This document shows positions 7,854 through 16,881 of a DNA stretch of 64,000 bases, one piece after another. Under the pieces are notes generated by a model. It was not told the origin of the DNA. It searched no databases and saw nothing but the letters and a program-made list of their open reading frames with translations. Source of the stretch: Sphingobacteriales bacterium (GTDB lineage Bacteria > Bacteroidota > Bacteroidia > Chitinophagales > Chitinophagaceae); contig JAAXIF010000098.1 in NCBI GenBank assembly GCA_012270485.1, positions 243,113 through 307,112 of the forward strand, in the 5' to 3' direction. The position numbers were made by a program, and so were the translations under genes. Position 1 is the stretch's first letter. Each line of letters opens with the position of its first letter.

Positions 7854-8924
7854 TCATCCATGTTTAGATGCGAAGTCTTTCATGAGTTCACAAATGACTT
7901 CTACACTCGATAATGGTAATGCATTGTACATGCTCACACGTATTCCTCCAACAGTTCTGTAGCCTTTTACGCCAATCATATTTACCTGCTTACAGGCTTC
8001 TAAAAAAGCTGTTTCTAATGATGGGTCATTGAGGAAAAACACAGCATTCATAAGGCTTCTATCCTCTTTCGCTACATCTGCACGAAACAAAGGAATACTA
8101 TCAATGGTTTGATATAAAAGTGCTGATTTTGCTTTATTTCTTCTCTCCATCTCCTCTAACCCACCTTCCTGAAGAATCCAGCGTAAAGTGAGCATACTCA
8201 CATACACAGCAAATACCGGTGGTGTATTCATCAATGAACCGGCAGCGATATGTTTTTGGTAATCCATGATGGTAGGAATTTTTCTGTTTACTTTTCCTAA
8301 CAGATCTTTTCTCACTACTACCATATTAACACCCGCTGCACCCATATTTTTTTGTGCACCGGCATAGATCAATCCAAATCGTTTGTAATCAGCGGGTCTG
8401 CAAAAGATATCACTGCTCATATCAGCAACCAACGGCACTTGTGTTTCCGGGAATTCATGCCACTGTGTTCCTTCTACTGTATTATTAGAGGTAATATGCA
8501 GGTAAGCCGCTGATCTAGGTACGGCAAAGTCTTTACTGATATAGGTATTTTGTTTGTCGGCGCTGTCTGCTACCACTTCTACTTTACCAAACAAAGCCGC
8601 TTCCGTAGCTGCTTTTTTACCCCAGATACCATTCACATGATAAGCAGCTGTTGCATTTTCATCCAGCAAATTCATGGGTACTTGCATGAATTGCGTAGTA
8701 GCGCCTCCATGTAAGAACAACACTTCATGATCATCACCCAGATTCATCAATTGTTTTACACTGTTGATGGCTTCTTGTAATACCTCTTGAAAATGAGTAG
8801 TTCGATGTCCGATCTCAAGAATAGATAAACCCGTTCCATTAAAATCATGGATCGCCTGTGCGGCTTGCTCCATCACGCTTTGGGGCAAAATAGATGGCCC
8901 CGAATTAAAATTATGAACCTTCAT
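7854..8924 (-). CDS. serC: Phosphoserine aminotransferase
   Basis: A 356-residue cytosolic PLP enzyme that makes 3-phosphoserine from 3-phosphohydroxypyruvate with glutamate, in serine biosynthesis. The N-terminus MKVHNFNSGPSILP is the family's characteristic start. The substrate and PLP contacts HGGATTQFMQVPMNL (72-86) and SNNTVEGTQW (146-155) are present, and the Schiff-base lysine is K192 in AGAQKN. I chose the ATG at 8924; an open frame runs upstream to 9101, but that part encodes the hairpin repeat at 8955-9073 and is not protein-like. A serA partner is not in the window. Length is normal for the family. Confidence 0.95.
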   Translation of the reverse strand: MKVHNFNSGPSILPQSVMEQAAQAIHDFNGTGLSILEIGHRTTHFQEVLQEAINSVKQLMNLGDDHEVLFLHGGATTQFMQVPMNLLDENATAAYHVNGIWGKKAATEAALFGKVEVVADSADKQNTYISKDFAVPRSAAYLHITSNNTVEGTQWHEFPETQVPLVADMSSDIFCRPADYKRFGLIYAGAQKNMGAAGVNMVVVRKDLLGKVNRKIPTIMDYQKHIAAGSLMNTPPVFAVYVSMLTLRWILQEGGLEEMERRNKAKSALLYQTIDSIPLFRADVAKEDRSLMNAVFFLNDPSLETAFLEACKQVNMIGVKGYRTVGGIRVSMYNALPLSSVEVICELMKDFASKHG

Positions 8925-8954
8925 GTCGATTGCTTGAATGCGCAAGGTAGGGAT

Positions 8955-9073
8955 TAGTCGATAGTGAATAGTCCATGGTCCATAGTCCATGGTAAAAAAA
9001 ATTAACCTCCTAGTATTACATAAAGAAAACCGTGAAGCACCGTCCATGGACCATGGACTATCAACTATGGACC
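8955..9073. repeat. Long imperfect hairpin of AGTCCATGG-type words between DUF502 gene and serC
   Basis: Left arm 8955-8992 contains ATAGTCCATGGTCCAT, and right arm 9041-9073 its near reverse complement, with about 48 bp between. The arms are built from short units (AGTCCATGG, AGTCGAT, AGTCCATAG). The same word family recurs at 29095-29174 and 33715-33789. It lies 5 bp beyond the stop codon of the minus-strand DUF502 gene, so it could end that transcript. Confidence 0.85.
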
Positions 9074-9078
9074 AAAAC

Positions 9079-9720
9079 CTACTCCACCTCCGTAACCCCA
9101 CCCGACACCGTATACTTCATGGCATCGGCGGCGCTAATAGATGGTAGGGGTTTGATTTTTTCTTTGGGCACAAAATAGGTGATGCCGGAAATGGCATAAG
9201 AGTGTGGTACATAAACAGTTACATGCTCTTTCAAGCCAAATTCTTCTGAGGATTGTTGTGTGATAAATCCAATACGCCATATATCTGCTCCATCTACATT
9301 CACCAGTACGGGTTTATCAAATTTCTTTTTATTACCGGCAAAAGCTTCCAGAAAATCTTTTACGGATGAATAAATGAATTTGATACCGGGTGTTTTTTCA
9401 AGAACAGTGTCTAAAAGTGTTACCAATCTTCCTACCACAAAAAGAGAAGAGATCCATCCTACCAATAAAACCAATGCAACCACTACAATAAAACCCAAGC
9501 CGGGTAAGCTTCTCAGATTACCGGCCGCATCTTTTTCCAACAGATCAGGAAAGAGGGAATTGATGAGATTGGGCAGAAATCCATCGATCCAGCGAAACAA
9601 TCCTACTACCACCCAAAGTGTAATGCCAATAGGCGCCAATACGATCATCCCTTGAAAAAAGTATTGCAATAACTTTTTAAGGTACAAGCGAAGGCTATTT
9701 TTTACATCTACATTACTCAT
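9079..9720 (-). CDS. DUF502 family integral membrane protein
   Basis: A 213-residue protein with two strongly hydrophobic helices near the N-terminus (FFQGMIVLAPIGITLWVVV and GFIVVVALVLLVGWISSLF) followed by a soluble domain. The sequence KTPGIKFIYSSVKDFLEAF and the later VTVYVPHSYAISG segment are hallmark DUF502 motifs. Function is not established for the family. I prefer the ATG at 9720 over the in-frame ATG at 9735. It is divergent from the efflux-operon regulator at 9932, with 211 bp between them that hold a 21-bp palindrome (9768-9788). Confidence 0.85.
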   Translation of the reverse strand: MSNVDVKNSLRLYLKKLLQYFFQGMIVLAPIGITLWVVVGLFRWIDGFLPNLINSLFPDLLEKDAAGNLRSLPGLGFIVVVALVLLVGWISSLFVVGRLVTLLDTVLEKTPGIKFIYSSVKDFLEAFAGNKKKFDKPVLVNVDGADIWRIGFITQQSSEEFGLKEHVTVYVPHSYAISGITYFVPKEKIKPLPSISAADAMKYTVSGGVTEVE

Positions 9721-9767
9721 CTCTCTGGATTTCAATGTAAAGTAACTAAGAAATCAATAAATCTGCT

Positions 9768-9788
9768 ATTTGTATACAATATACAAAT
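9768..9788. promoter_or_regulatory. 21-bp palindrome in the divergent region, candidate operator
   Basis: ATTTGTATA-caa-TATACAAAT is a perfect inverted repeat with 9-bp arms. It lies 47 bp upstream of the DUF502 start and 143 bp upstream of the TetR start. Its A+T-rich symmetric form fits a dimeric regulator site, but the binding protein is unknown. Confidence 0.4.
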
Positions 9789-9878
9789 GCTTCAACCGTC
9801 TAAAAAACTAACTATCATAAGCATTTCATTCATCGTTTTTATTAACCGCTTAACATAAAATTCATCCGAAAAACACTT

Positions 9879-9906
9879 GGAAACTTTGGTAACATTAAAA
9901 GTTTCC
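9879..9906. promoter_or_regulatory. Operator-like inverted repeat within the efflux-operon promoter
   Basis: GGAAACTTT (9879-9887) and AAAGTTTCC (9898-9906) are perfect reverse complements separated by 10 bp. The repeat overlaps the -33 TTTG and ends one base before the -7 box. A dimeric TetR protein bound there would block RNA polymerase, so this is the expected place for self-repression by the regulator encoded at 9932. Confidence 0.65.
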
Positions 9907-9915
9907 ATAGTTTTG
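9885..9915 (+). promoter_or_regulatory. Bacteroidota-type promoter of the TetR/TolC/MFP/RND operon
   Basis: TTTG at 9885-9888 and TAGTTTTG at 9908-9915 are separated by 19 bp, matching the Bacteroidota primary-sigma consensus (TTTG, about 19 bp, TAnnTTTG). The regulator's ATG at 9932 follows 16 bp after the -7 box, so the leader is very short. Confidence 0.65.
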
Positions 9916-9931
9916 CGCCCGAATTTAGATT

Positions 9932-10546
9932 ATGGAAACTCAGGAAAGAATATTAATCAAAGCTCATGAATTGTTCATGCGATATGGACTCCGTAGTGTG
10001 AGCATGGATGAAATTGCCAATCACCTGGGCATGAGCAAGAAAACCATTTATCAGTATTATGCGGATAAAGATGCGCTGGTAGAAGGCACCATCGATATTG
10101 AAATCGAAAGAAGCAAAAACGACTGTACCGGTCACAGAAATCAGAGCGAAAACGCCATTCATGAAATTTTTATGGCGGTAGATATGGTTCAGGAAATGTT
10201 GAAACACATGAATCCATCACTCATGTTCGACTTGGAAAAATACCACCCAAAAGCCTATAAAAAATTTCTAGACCACAAGAATAAATTCTTCCATGAAGTC
10301 ATCAAAAGCAATTTGGAATGGGGTATCACAGAAGGCTTATATCGTGAAGACATCAACGTAGAGCTACTGACAAGGTTTCGCTTGGTGACCATGTTTTTCA
10401 TGTTTGATAAGGAAAATTTTCCTGCTCCCAAATTCACACCCGGCCAAGTCATAGCAGAAATCACTGACAATTTCCTCTTTGGTATGGCAACAGCAAAAGG
10501 ACAAAAACTGATTTTAAAATACAAGCAACAAAGACAAAAAAAATAA
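9932..10546 (+). CDS. TetR/AcrR family regulator of the RND efflux operon
   Basis: A 204-residue regulator. The N-terminal helix-turn-helix (about residues 5-50: ILIKAHELFMRYGLRSVSM, then DEIANHLGMSKKTIYQYY) is a clear TetR_N domain; the C-terminal helical part is divergent and presumably binds the inducing compound. It opens an operon with the TolC gene (10-bp gap), the membrane-fusion protein and the RND pump. The inverted repeat at 9879-9906 within its promoter is the likely binding site, implying self-repression relieved by a pump substrate. The C-terminus is basic and Gln-rich (KYKQQRQKK). Confidence 0.9.
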   Translation: METQERILIKAHELFMRYGLRSVSMDEIANHLGMSKKTIYQYYADKDALVEGTIDIEIERSKNDCTGHRNQSENAIHEIFMAVDMVQEMLKHMNPSLMFDLEKYHPKAYKKFLDHKNKFFHEVIKSNLEWGITEGLYREDINVELLTRFRLVTMFFMFDKENFPAPKFTPGQVIAEITDNFLFGMATAKGQKLILKYKQQRQKK

Positions 10547-10556
10547 AACTAAACCT

Positions 10557-11903
10557 ATGCACGAAAGAAGGACGCCGAGACTGGTTTTACTGATAGGGCT
10601 GGCATTGATAAGTTTTCTTACCAACGCTCAAAATCCTGCAAAGCATGAATTTTCCATTCAGCAATGTGTTGATTATGCCAATAGAAACAACGTTCAGGTA
10701 AAAAATGCATTGTTGAATATTCAGGTGCAAAACCAAACCAACCGCGATATTACTGCGGCTGCATTACCCACTGTTACCGGTAACTTGAGTGGTAATGATT
10801 ATTTACAATTACCTGTTTCCTTATTGCCCGGAGAATTTTTCGGAGGAGCTGCAGGTACTTTTATTCCGGTTCGTTTCGGGGTAAAATACAATGCATCTGC
10901 TACTGTTCAAGTACAGCAATTACTGTTCGACGGACAAGTATTCATTGGCTTACAGGCTAGAAGAACTTCCATCGAATTCCAAACCAAGAATAAGGAAGTA
11001 ACAGAAGAGATGATCAAAACAAATATCCACAAGATCTACTATCAGTTGGTGGTGAGTAAAACACAGATCGATCTTTTGGATGCGAACATCAATAGATTAT
11101 CCAAACTGGAAAACGATACCAGAGAGCTGTACAAGAATGGTTTTGCTGAAAAACTCGACCTCGACAAAATAGCTGTTCAGGTTGCGAATTTGCAAACAGA
11201 AAAATTGAAAGCCCTGAATAGTATCGATCTGGGTTACATGGGATTGAAAACTTTATTAGGCATGCCTGTAAATGACACACTGATATTGACCGATCGTTTA
11301 AGCGAAGATCAAATCAGCAAAGATTTTACATTGGATACTGCCTATAACTATGCAGACAGAAAAGATTTTCAGTATTTGAATCTGGGTAAAAAACTCAATG
11401 AGTTTAATATCAAACGTTATCAGTTGAGCTATTTACCTACCGTATCATTATCAGGTTCCTATACCAAGAATGCACAAAGAAATAAGTTTGACTTTTTTGG
11501 TAAAGGTGATTGGTTCACTACTTCTTTCATCGGCTTGAATGTATCGATCCCCATTTTTGATGGTTTTGGGAAAGATGCCAGAATTAAAAAAGCACGTTTT
11601 GAATTACAACAAACCGAAAATCAGCTGGATAACTTGAAACTGAGCATTGACAATGAAGTAGCTCAATCGAGGGTGAATTTCAGAACGGCTATTGCCACGA
11701 TGAATTTCCAAAAGAAAAACATGCAACTGGCAGAAAGTGTATACAACCAGACCAAGAAGAAATATGAAGTAGGTACCGGTTCTAATACCGAGATCACTGC
11801 TGCGCAAACAGATCTGGTGACCGCACAAACCAATTATATCAGTGCCCTGTACAGTGCCATTATTGCCAGGGTAGATTATTTAAAAGCAATCGGAAAACTA
11901 TAA
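10557..11903 (+). CDS. TolC family outer-membrane efflux protein
   Basis: A 448-residue protein with a signal peptide (about residues 1-24, cleavage after TNAQ) and two repeated coiled-coil/OEP halves, beginning FSIQQCVDYANRNNVQVKNA. Proteins of this family trimerise to form an outer-membrane channel with a periplasmic alpha-barrel. The second half contains the typical repeat ending in ITAAQTDLVTAQTNYISALY. It sits between the TetR gene and the membrane-fusion gene (10-bp gap), so it is the outlet of this tripartite pump. Length is normal for TolC proteins of Bacteroidota. Confidence 0.92.
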   Translation: MHERRTPRLVLLIGLALISFLTNAQNPAKHEFSIQQCVDYANRNNVQVKNALLNIQVQNQTNRDITAAALPTVTGNLSGNDYLQLPVSLLPGEFFGGAAGTFIPVRFGVKYNASATVQVQQLLFDGQVFIGLQARRTSIEFQTKNKEVTEEMIKTNIHKIYYQLVVSKTQIDLLDANINRLSKLENDTRELYKNGFAEKLDLDKIAVQVANLQTEKLKALNSIDLGYMGLKTLLGMPVNDTLILTDRLSEDQISKDFTLDTAYNYADRKDFQYLNLGKKLNEFNIKRYQLSYLPTVSLSGSYTKNAQRNKFDFFGKGDWFTTSFIGLNVSIPIFDGFGKDARIKKARFELQQTENQLDNLKLSIDNEVAQSRVNFRTAIATMNFQKKNMQLAESVYNQTKKKYEVGTGSNTEITAAQTDLVTAQTNYISALYSAIIARVDYLKAIGKL

Positions 11904-11913
11904 ACCTAAGTAT

Positions 11914-13113
11914 ATGCAAAAGATATTCACTATTCTGGTACTCGCCGCTTCAGTAACACTGGTTTCTTGTGGTGCAGGTTCTACTGAAGCCAACAGCGGT
12001 GCCGCAGCTGAGCAAAAAGCAAAACTGGCTGAATTAAAAAAACAAAAGGATGGAATTGATGCTGAGATCGCTAAGCTTGAAGCAGAAATCGCCAAACTGG
12101 ATCCTGCTTCTGCTAAACCGGATAATGCAAAACTGGTTTCATTAACTACTGTAACTCCAGAAACATTTACACACTATATTGATCTGCAGGGTAAGATCGA
12201 ATCTGAAAATATTTCTTTCGTGACTCCCCGTGGTGGTGGTGGACAGGTTAAAGCCGTTTATATCAAACGTGGTGATGTAGTAAAGAAAGGGCAACTCATC
12301 TTGAAACTAGATGATGCCTTACAACGTCAAAGTGTAATTGCAGCAGAACAAGGTCTTGAAACCCTGAAAACACAATTGTCTTTCGCTAAAACTTTGTATC
12401 AGAAACAGAAGAATCTCTGGGAACAAAATATTGGCACAGAAGTACAGTTGATCACTGCAAAAAACAATGTAGAAACACTGGAAAATCAATTGAAAAGTGC
12501 GGAAGAGCAAGTGAAACTTAGCAGAGAACAACTCGCTTTCTCTTCAGTATACAGTGATGTGAATGGTGTTGCTGAAGATGTGAACATTCGTGTAGGTGAA
12601 ATCTTTGCCGGTCCGGGTCAAATTAAAATTGTCAATACCAGCAATTTGAAAGTGACTACTGAAGTTCCTGAAAACTATATTGACCGTGTTAATAACGGAA
12701 CCCGCTTGAAAGTTACTTTACCTGATATCAACAAAACCGTAGAAGCAAAAATATCTGTATCCGGAAAAATCATCAATCCAATTAGTCGCAGCTTCTTTAT
12801 TGAAGCAAGAATGCCGAATGACAAGGACTTCAGACCGAATCAAATTGCGATGGTACAGATTCAGGATTATACCATCAATAATGCCATCACTGTTCCTGTC
12901 AACACTTTACAGAATGACGAGAAAGGTAAATATGTAATGGTGGCTGTAAAAGAGAATGGTAAAATGATCGCTAAAAAGAAAGTAGTGATTGTAGGAGAAT
13001 TTTATGGTGATAAGCTGGAAGTGAAATCCGGGTTACAGGCAGGTGATATGGTGATTACAGAAGGTTATCAGAGTTTATATGATGGTCAGGTAATTACCAC
13101 CAGCGCTAAGTAG
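11914..13113 (+). CDS. RND efflux membrane-fusion protein (periplasmic adaptor)
   Basis: A 399-residue HlyD/AcrA-type adaptor. A lipoprotein-style signal (LAASVTLVSCG, Cys20) anchors it to a membrane. Residues 36-65 are a short charged coiled coil, followed by the split barrel-sandwich lipoyl domain (QGKIESENISFVTPRGGG and GDVVKKGQLILKLDD), an alpha-hairpin (about 145-210), and a beta-barrel domain (VPENYIDRVNNGTRLKVTLP). It links the inner-membrane pump to the TolC channel. The extra Lys/Glu-rich coiled coil between the acylated Cys and the lipoyl domain is a notable addition. Gap to the pump gene is 33 bp. Confidence 0.92.
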   Translation: MQKIFTILVLAASVTLVSCGAGSTEANSGAAAEQKAKLAELKKQKDGIDAEIAKLEAEIAKLDPASAKPDNAKLVSLTTVTPETFTHYIDLQGKIESENISFVTPRGGGGQVKAVYIKRGDVVKKGQLILKLDDALQRQSVIAAEQGLETLKTQLSFAKTLYQKQKNLWEQNIGTEVQLITAKNNVETLENQLKSAEEQVKLSREQLAFSSVYSDVNGVAEDVNIRVGEIFAGPGQIKIVNTSNLKVTTEVPENYIDRVNNGTRLKVTLPDINKTVEAKISVSGKIINPISRSFFIEARMPNDKDFRPNQIAMVQIQDYTINNAITVPVNTLQNDEKGKYVMVAVKENGKMIAKKKVVIVGEFYGDKLEVKSGLQAGDMVITEGYQSLYDGQVITTSAK

Positions 13114-13146
13114 GCATTAAGATTCAAGATCTATTAAACTAATTGT

Positions 13147-16100
13147 ATGAGTGCATTAGAAAATATAAAAGGTAAGTTCAAAGAATTTGGACCTACTACC
13201 TGGAGTATCAAAAACAAAACATCGATCTATCTGATGATGTTGTTTGTGAGCTTGGCAGGTATTTACCAATTCATCACTTTACCAAAAGAGCAATTTCCTG
13301 ATATCGTTATCCCTACTATTTATGTACAAACTGTATATGTAGGTAACTCTCCAAAAGATATCGAGAACCTGGTTACCCGTCCTATCGAAAAACAAATCAA
13401 GGGTATTACGGGTGCTAAGATCAAAAAGTTCACCAGTACATCACAGCAAGACTTCTCAGCCATTATGGTGGAGTTTGATACGGATGTAAAAACAGATATC
13501 GCATTACAAAAAGTAAAAGATGCGGTAGATAAGGCTAAGCAAGACCTGCCGAATGATCTTACACAAGAGCCCACTGTTCTTGAAGTAAGTTTCAGTGAGC
13601 AACCCATTATGTATGTGAACCTGAGTGGTGATTATGATCTTCCGCGCTTGAAGAAGTATGCGGATGATATGAAAGATAAACTCGAAGATTTACCTCAAAT
13701 CAACCGTGTAGATATTGTAGGTGCCCCTGAGCGTGAATTCCAGATCAATGTCGACAATTACCGCATGCAAAGTGCCGGTATCACTTTTGATGATATCACA
13801 GCAGCTGTTCAGCGCGAAAACATGGATATTTCCGGTGGTCTTTTAGAAGTGGGTAACATGAAACGTAACCTGCAACTGAAAGGACAACTGAAAACTGCTT
13901 TTGATATTCAACAGCTCATCATCAGAAATACCAACGGCGCTCCTATTTATCTGAAAGATATTGCTCACGTTATTGATACCATCAAAGAAAGAGAAAGCTA
14001 TGCGCGATTGGATGGTAAAAATGTGGTGACACTAAATATCATTAAAAGAAGTGGTGAGAACCTGATCGAAACGAGTGATGGTGTTAAGAAGATCGTAGAA
14101 GAAGGAAAAGGTATTTTATATCCTACGGATATGAAAGCAGTCATCACCGGTGATCAGAGTATTCAAACCAGAACTTCATTCAATGAATTGGTGAACTCTA
14201 TCATCATCGGTTTCGTATTGGTATTGATTGTATTGATGTTCTTCATGGGTGTTATAAATGCTTTCTTCGTGGCATTATCTGTTCCACTAAGTATGTTCGT
14301 AGCATTTGTATTCTTACCGGGTGCCGATTTGATTGTTGGAACACATGTAACACTCAACTTCATCGTACTCTTTGCCTTATTATTCGGATTGGGAATCATT
14401 GTGGATGATGCAATCGTAGTAATCGAAAATACACACCGCATCTTTATGGAAGGCAAGGGCAAATTGACTTCTGCTTTCTCTGCAAGAATTGCAGCGGGTG
14501 AGGTATTCGTGCCTGTATTAGCGGGTACACTTACTACACTGGCTCCTTTCTTCCCATTGTTATTCTGGCCGGGTATCATTGGTAAATTCATGGTATACCT
14601 GCCAACGATGTTGATTTTCACATTGGCAGCATCACTAGTGGTTGCTTTTATCATGAACCCCATTTTTGCGGTTGACTTCATGAATCATGAAGATGAGCAT
14701 GGTGTAAAAGAACCTAAGAGTGCCATCTTCAAAAAGAAAGGATTCTGGATCGCAATTGCTATTGGTATCTTATTAGATATCGCAGGCGCTACTTTCTGGG
14801 GTAACTTCCTTCTTTTCTTCATGATATTGGTGGTATTCAATAAATATGTATTAGATGATGCCATCCATAATTTCCAGAACAAGGCATTGCCTTGGATCAT
14901 GAGTCATTATGAAAGTTTATTGAGATGGTCATTGAACGGATGGAGACCTGTACACCTGTTATTGGGAACCATCGCACTGTTCTTTATCTCCCTGTTCATT
15001 TTTGTGGGTTCTATTGGAAGTGGTCGCATTCCGATTACTTTCTTCCCCAAAGGTGATCCTAACCAGATTTTTGTCTACCTGAAATTACCGGTAGGTACGA
15101 ATGTAGAATACACCGACTCTGTTACCAAGGTATTGGAAGGAAGGGTGAATAAGATTTTGGGTACTGAGAATGGTAAAGAAAATCCGATCGTGGAAAGTGT
15201 GATCAGTAATGTTGCCGTAGGTGCCGGTGATCCCATGGCAGGTGATAGAAGTACGAGAAGTGAACTGGGACGTATTCAGGTATCATTTGTGGAATTTGAA
15301 AAAAGACATGGTGTTTCTACCAGACCTTACTTAGATCAGATACGTGCAGCGATGAAAGGTATTCCGGGTTCAGAAATTAGTGTGGATCAAGAAAGTGGTG
15401 GACCACCAACCGATCCTCCGATCAATATTGAAATTGCCAGTGAAGATTTTGATGCGATGATCAAAGGTGCTACGGCACTGAAAAATTATCTGGATTCTAT
15501 TCAGGTACCGGGTGTGGAAGAATTGAAAATGGATGTAGACCTGAAAAATCCGGAGATCACTTTAACTGTTGACAGACAGCGTGCATTGATCGAAGGCGTA
15601 TCCACTGCTCAGATCGGTATGGAAATTCGTACTGCACTGTTTGGAAGGGAAGTGTCAAAAGTGAAGGAAGGAAAAGAAGAATATAAAATACAACTGCGCA
15701 ACAATGAGATTCAGCGTAAGAGTCTCACAGATCTACTCAATATGCGTATTTCATTTAGAGATATGGCAGCGGGTGGCGCGGTAAAAAATATTCCGATCAG
15801 TGCATTGGTAAAAGTTGAACCTACCAGTACCTTGGGTAGTGTAAAAAGAAAGAATCAGAAGCGCTTGATTACCTTACGTTCCAATGTATTGACCACAGAA
15901 GGATTCAATGCTACGGCAGTGAATCAGGTATTGGCTAAGCATATTGCTGACTTCAAAGGTTTACCTGATGGTGTCACCATCAAACAAACCGGTGAAGGAG
16001 AACAGCAAGCCGAAACAGGAGCCTTCTTATTCAGCGCTTTGTTGATTGCATTGGCATTGATCTTATTGATTCTGGTATTACAGTTCAACAGTGTAAGCAA

Positions 16101-16749
16101 GCCGGTGATCATTTTAACTGAAATCATTTTCAGTGTGATCGGTGTGTTCCTCGGTTTCTCTATCACAGGAATGGAAGTATCTATTTTGATGACCGGATTG
16201 GGAATTGTAGGTCTGGCTGGTATCGTGGTGAAGAATGGTATTCTTGTGATTGAATTTGCAGATGAGTTACGATCTAGAGGTATGAAGACAAAAGAAGCGG
16301 TAATACAAGCTGGTAAGACACGTATTATTCCGGTACTATTGACTGCACTTGCTGCGATTCTGGCATTCATCCCAATTGCTGTAGGTTTTAATATCAATTT
16401 CATAACACTGTTCTCTGAGTTGAACCCAAGGATCTTCTTTGGTGGTGATAACGTAGTGTTCTGGAAGCCACTGAGCTGGACCATCATCTTTGGTCTGACC
16501 TTCGCTTTCTTCATGACATTGATCATTGTACCTGCGATGTATCTGATAGCCGAACGTTTACGCAGACCAATGCGTAGAATGTTTGGTGGTAAATGGATCA
16601 GCTTCATGGGTATTCCACCGTTGACTATTATCTTCTTATTGTTGATGGTAGCGGCATTGATCAGAAATAGAATAGCGAGAAAGAAAAGAGAAAAACGTTT
16701 GAAAAATGTAGCAACTGTTAACCAATCTTTTATTGGCAGTTGGTTCTAA
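13147..16749 (+). CDS. RND efflux transporter permease (AcrB/HAE1 family)
   Basis: A 1200-residue inner-membrane drug/proton antiporter. The N-terminal helix precedes the first periplasmic porter loop. TM4 holds the proton-relay pair in GLGIIVDDAIVVIENTHR, and TM10 the conserved Lys in GLAGIVVKNGILVIEF. It is about 150 residues longer than E. coli AcrB: one addition is a hydrophobic pair between TM6 and TM7 (after FKKKGFWIAIAIGILLDIAG), and another is a loop before the last helices (LNPRIFFGGDNVVFW). It closes the TetR/TolC/MFP operon, which ends at a strong terminator (16788-16817). Substrates are not predictable. Confidence 0.95.
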   Translation: MSALENIKGKFKEFGPTTWSIKNKTSIYLMMLFVSLAGIYQFITLPKEQFPDIVIPTIYVQTVYVGNSPKDIENLVTRPIEKQIKGITGAKIKKFTSTSQQDFSAIMVEFDTDVKTDIALQKVKDAVDKAKQDLPNDLTQEPTVLEVSFSEQPIMYVNLSGDYDLPRLKKYADDMKDKLEDLPQINRVDIVGAPEREFQINVDNYRMQSAGITFDDITAAVQRENMDISGGLLEVGNMKRNLQLKGQLKTAFDIQQLIIRNTNGAPIYLKDIAHVIDTIKERESYARLDGKNVVTLNIIKRSGENLIETSDGVKKIVEEGKGILYPTDMKAVITGDQSIQTRTSFNELVNSIIIGFVLVLIVLMFFMGVINAFFVALSVPLSMFVAFVFLPGADLIVGTHVTLNFIVLFALLFGLGIIVDDAIVVIENTHRIFMEGKGKLTSAFSARIAAGEVFVPVLAGTLTTLAPFFPLLFWPGIIGKFMVYLPTMLIFTLAASLVVAFIMNPIFAVDFMNHEDEHGVKEPKSAIFKKKGFWIAIAIGILLDIAGATFWGNFLLFFMILVVFNKYVLDDAIHNFQNKALPWIMSHYESLLRWSLNGWRPVHLLLGTIALFFISLFIFVGSIGSGRIPITFFPKGDPNQIFVYLKLPVGTNVEYTDSVTKVLEGRVNKILGTENGKENPIVESVISNVAVGAGDPMAGDRSTRSELGRIQVSFVEFEKRHGVSTRPYLDQIRAAMKGIPGSEISVDQESGGPPTDPPINIEIASEDFDAMIKGATALKNYLDSIQVPGVEELKMDVDLKNPEITLTVDRQRALIEGVSTAQIGMEIRTALFGREVSKVKEGKEEYKIQLRNNEIQRKSLTDLLNMRISFRDMAAGGAVKNIPISALVKVEPTSTLGSVKRKNQKRLITLRSNVLTTEGFNATAVNQVLAKHIADFKGLPDGVTIKQTGEGEQQAETGAFLFSALLIALALILLILVLQFNSVSKPVIILTEIIFSVIGVFLGFSITGMEVSILMTGLGIVGLAGIVVKNGILVIEFADELRSRGMKTKEAVIQAGKTRIIPVLLTALAAILAFIPIAVGFNINFITLFSELNPRIFFGGDNVVFWKPLSWTIIFGLTFAFFMTLIIVPAMYLIAERLRRPMRRMFGGKWISFMGIPPLTIIFLLLMVAALIRNRIARKKREKRLKNVATVNQSFIGSWF

Positions 16750-16787
16750 TGATAGTGTACAGTTGGTTTTTGGTAATAATCCACACA

Positions 16788-16817
16788 CCGCCCCTGAGAA
16801 CAGGGGCGGTTTTTTTT
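16788..16817 (+). terminator. Intrinsic terminator of the efflux operon
   Basis: CCGCCCCTG (16788-16796), loop agaa, CAGGGGCGG (16801-16809), then eight T residues. The stem is a perfect 9-bp G+C-rich helix 38 bp after the pump's stop codon. Confidence 0.95.
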
Positions 16818-16881
16818 GCGGGAAATACGGTACACAAGAAAAAAAAATTCTGAGTACCTCTGTGCCCTTAGTGGCAATAAA

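Noticed and set aside
11914..12095. Minus-strand frame opposite the adaptor gene
   Set aside because: A mirror image of the Ala/Lys-rich coiled coil in the membrane-fusion gene, not an independent gene.
15924..16607. Long antisense reading frame (227 codons) opposite the RND pump gene
   Set aside because: It is the shadow of a strongly supported transporter gene; its residues are rich in Ile/Lys/Ser without any family motif.
16816..16881. Upstream extension of the GxxExxY frame
   Set aside because: It encodes repeat words shared with an intergenic hairpin, not protein-like sequence.
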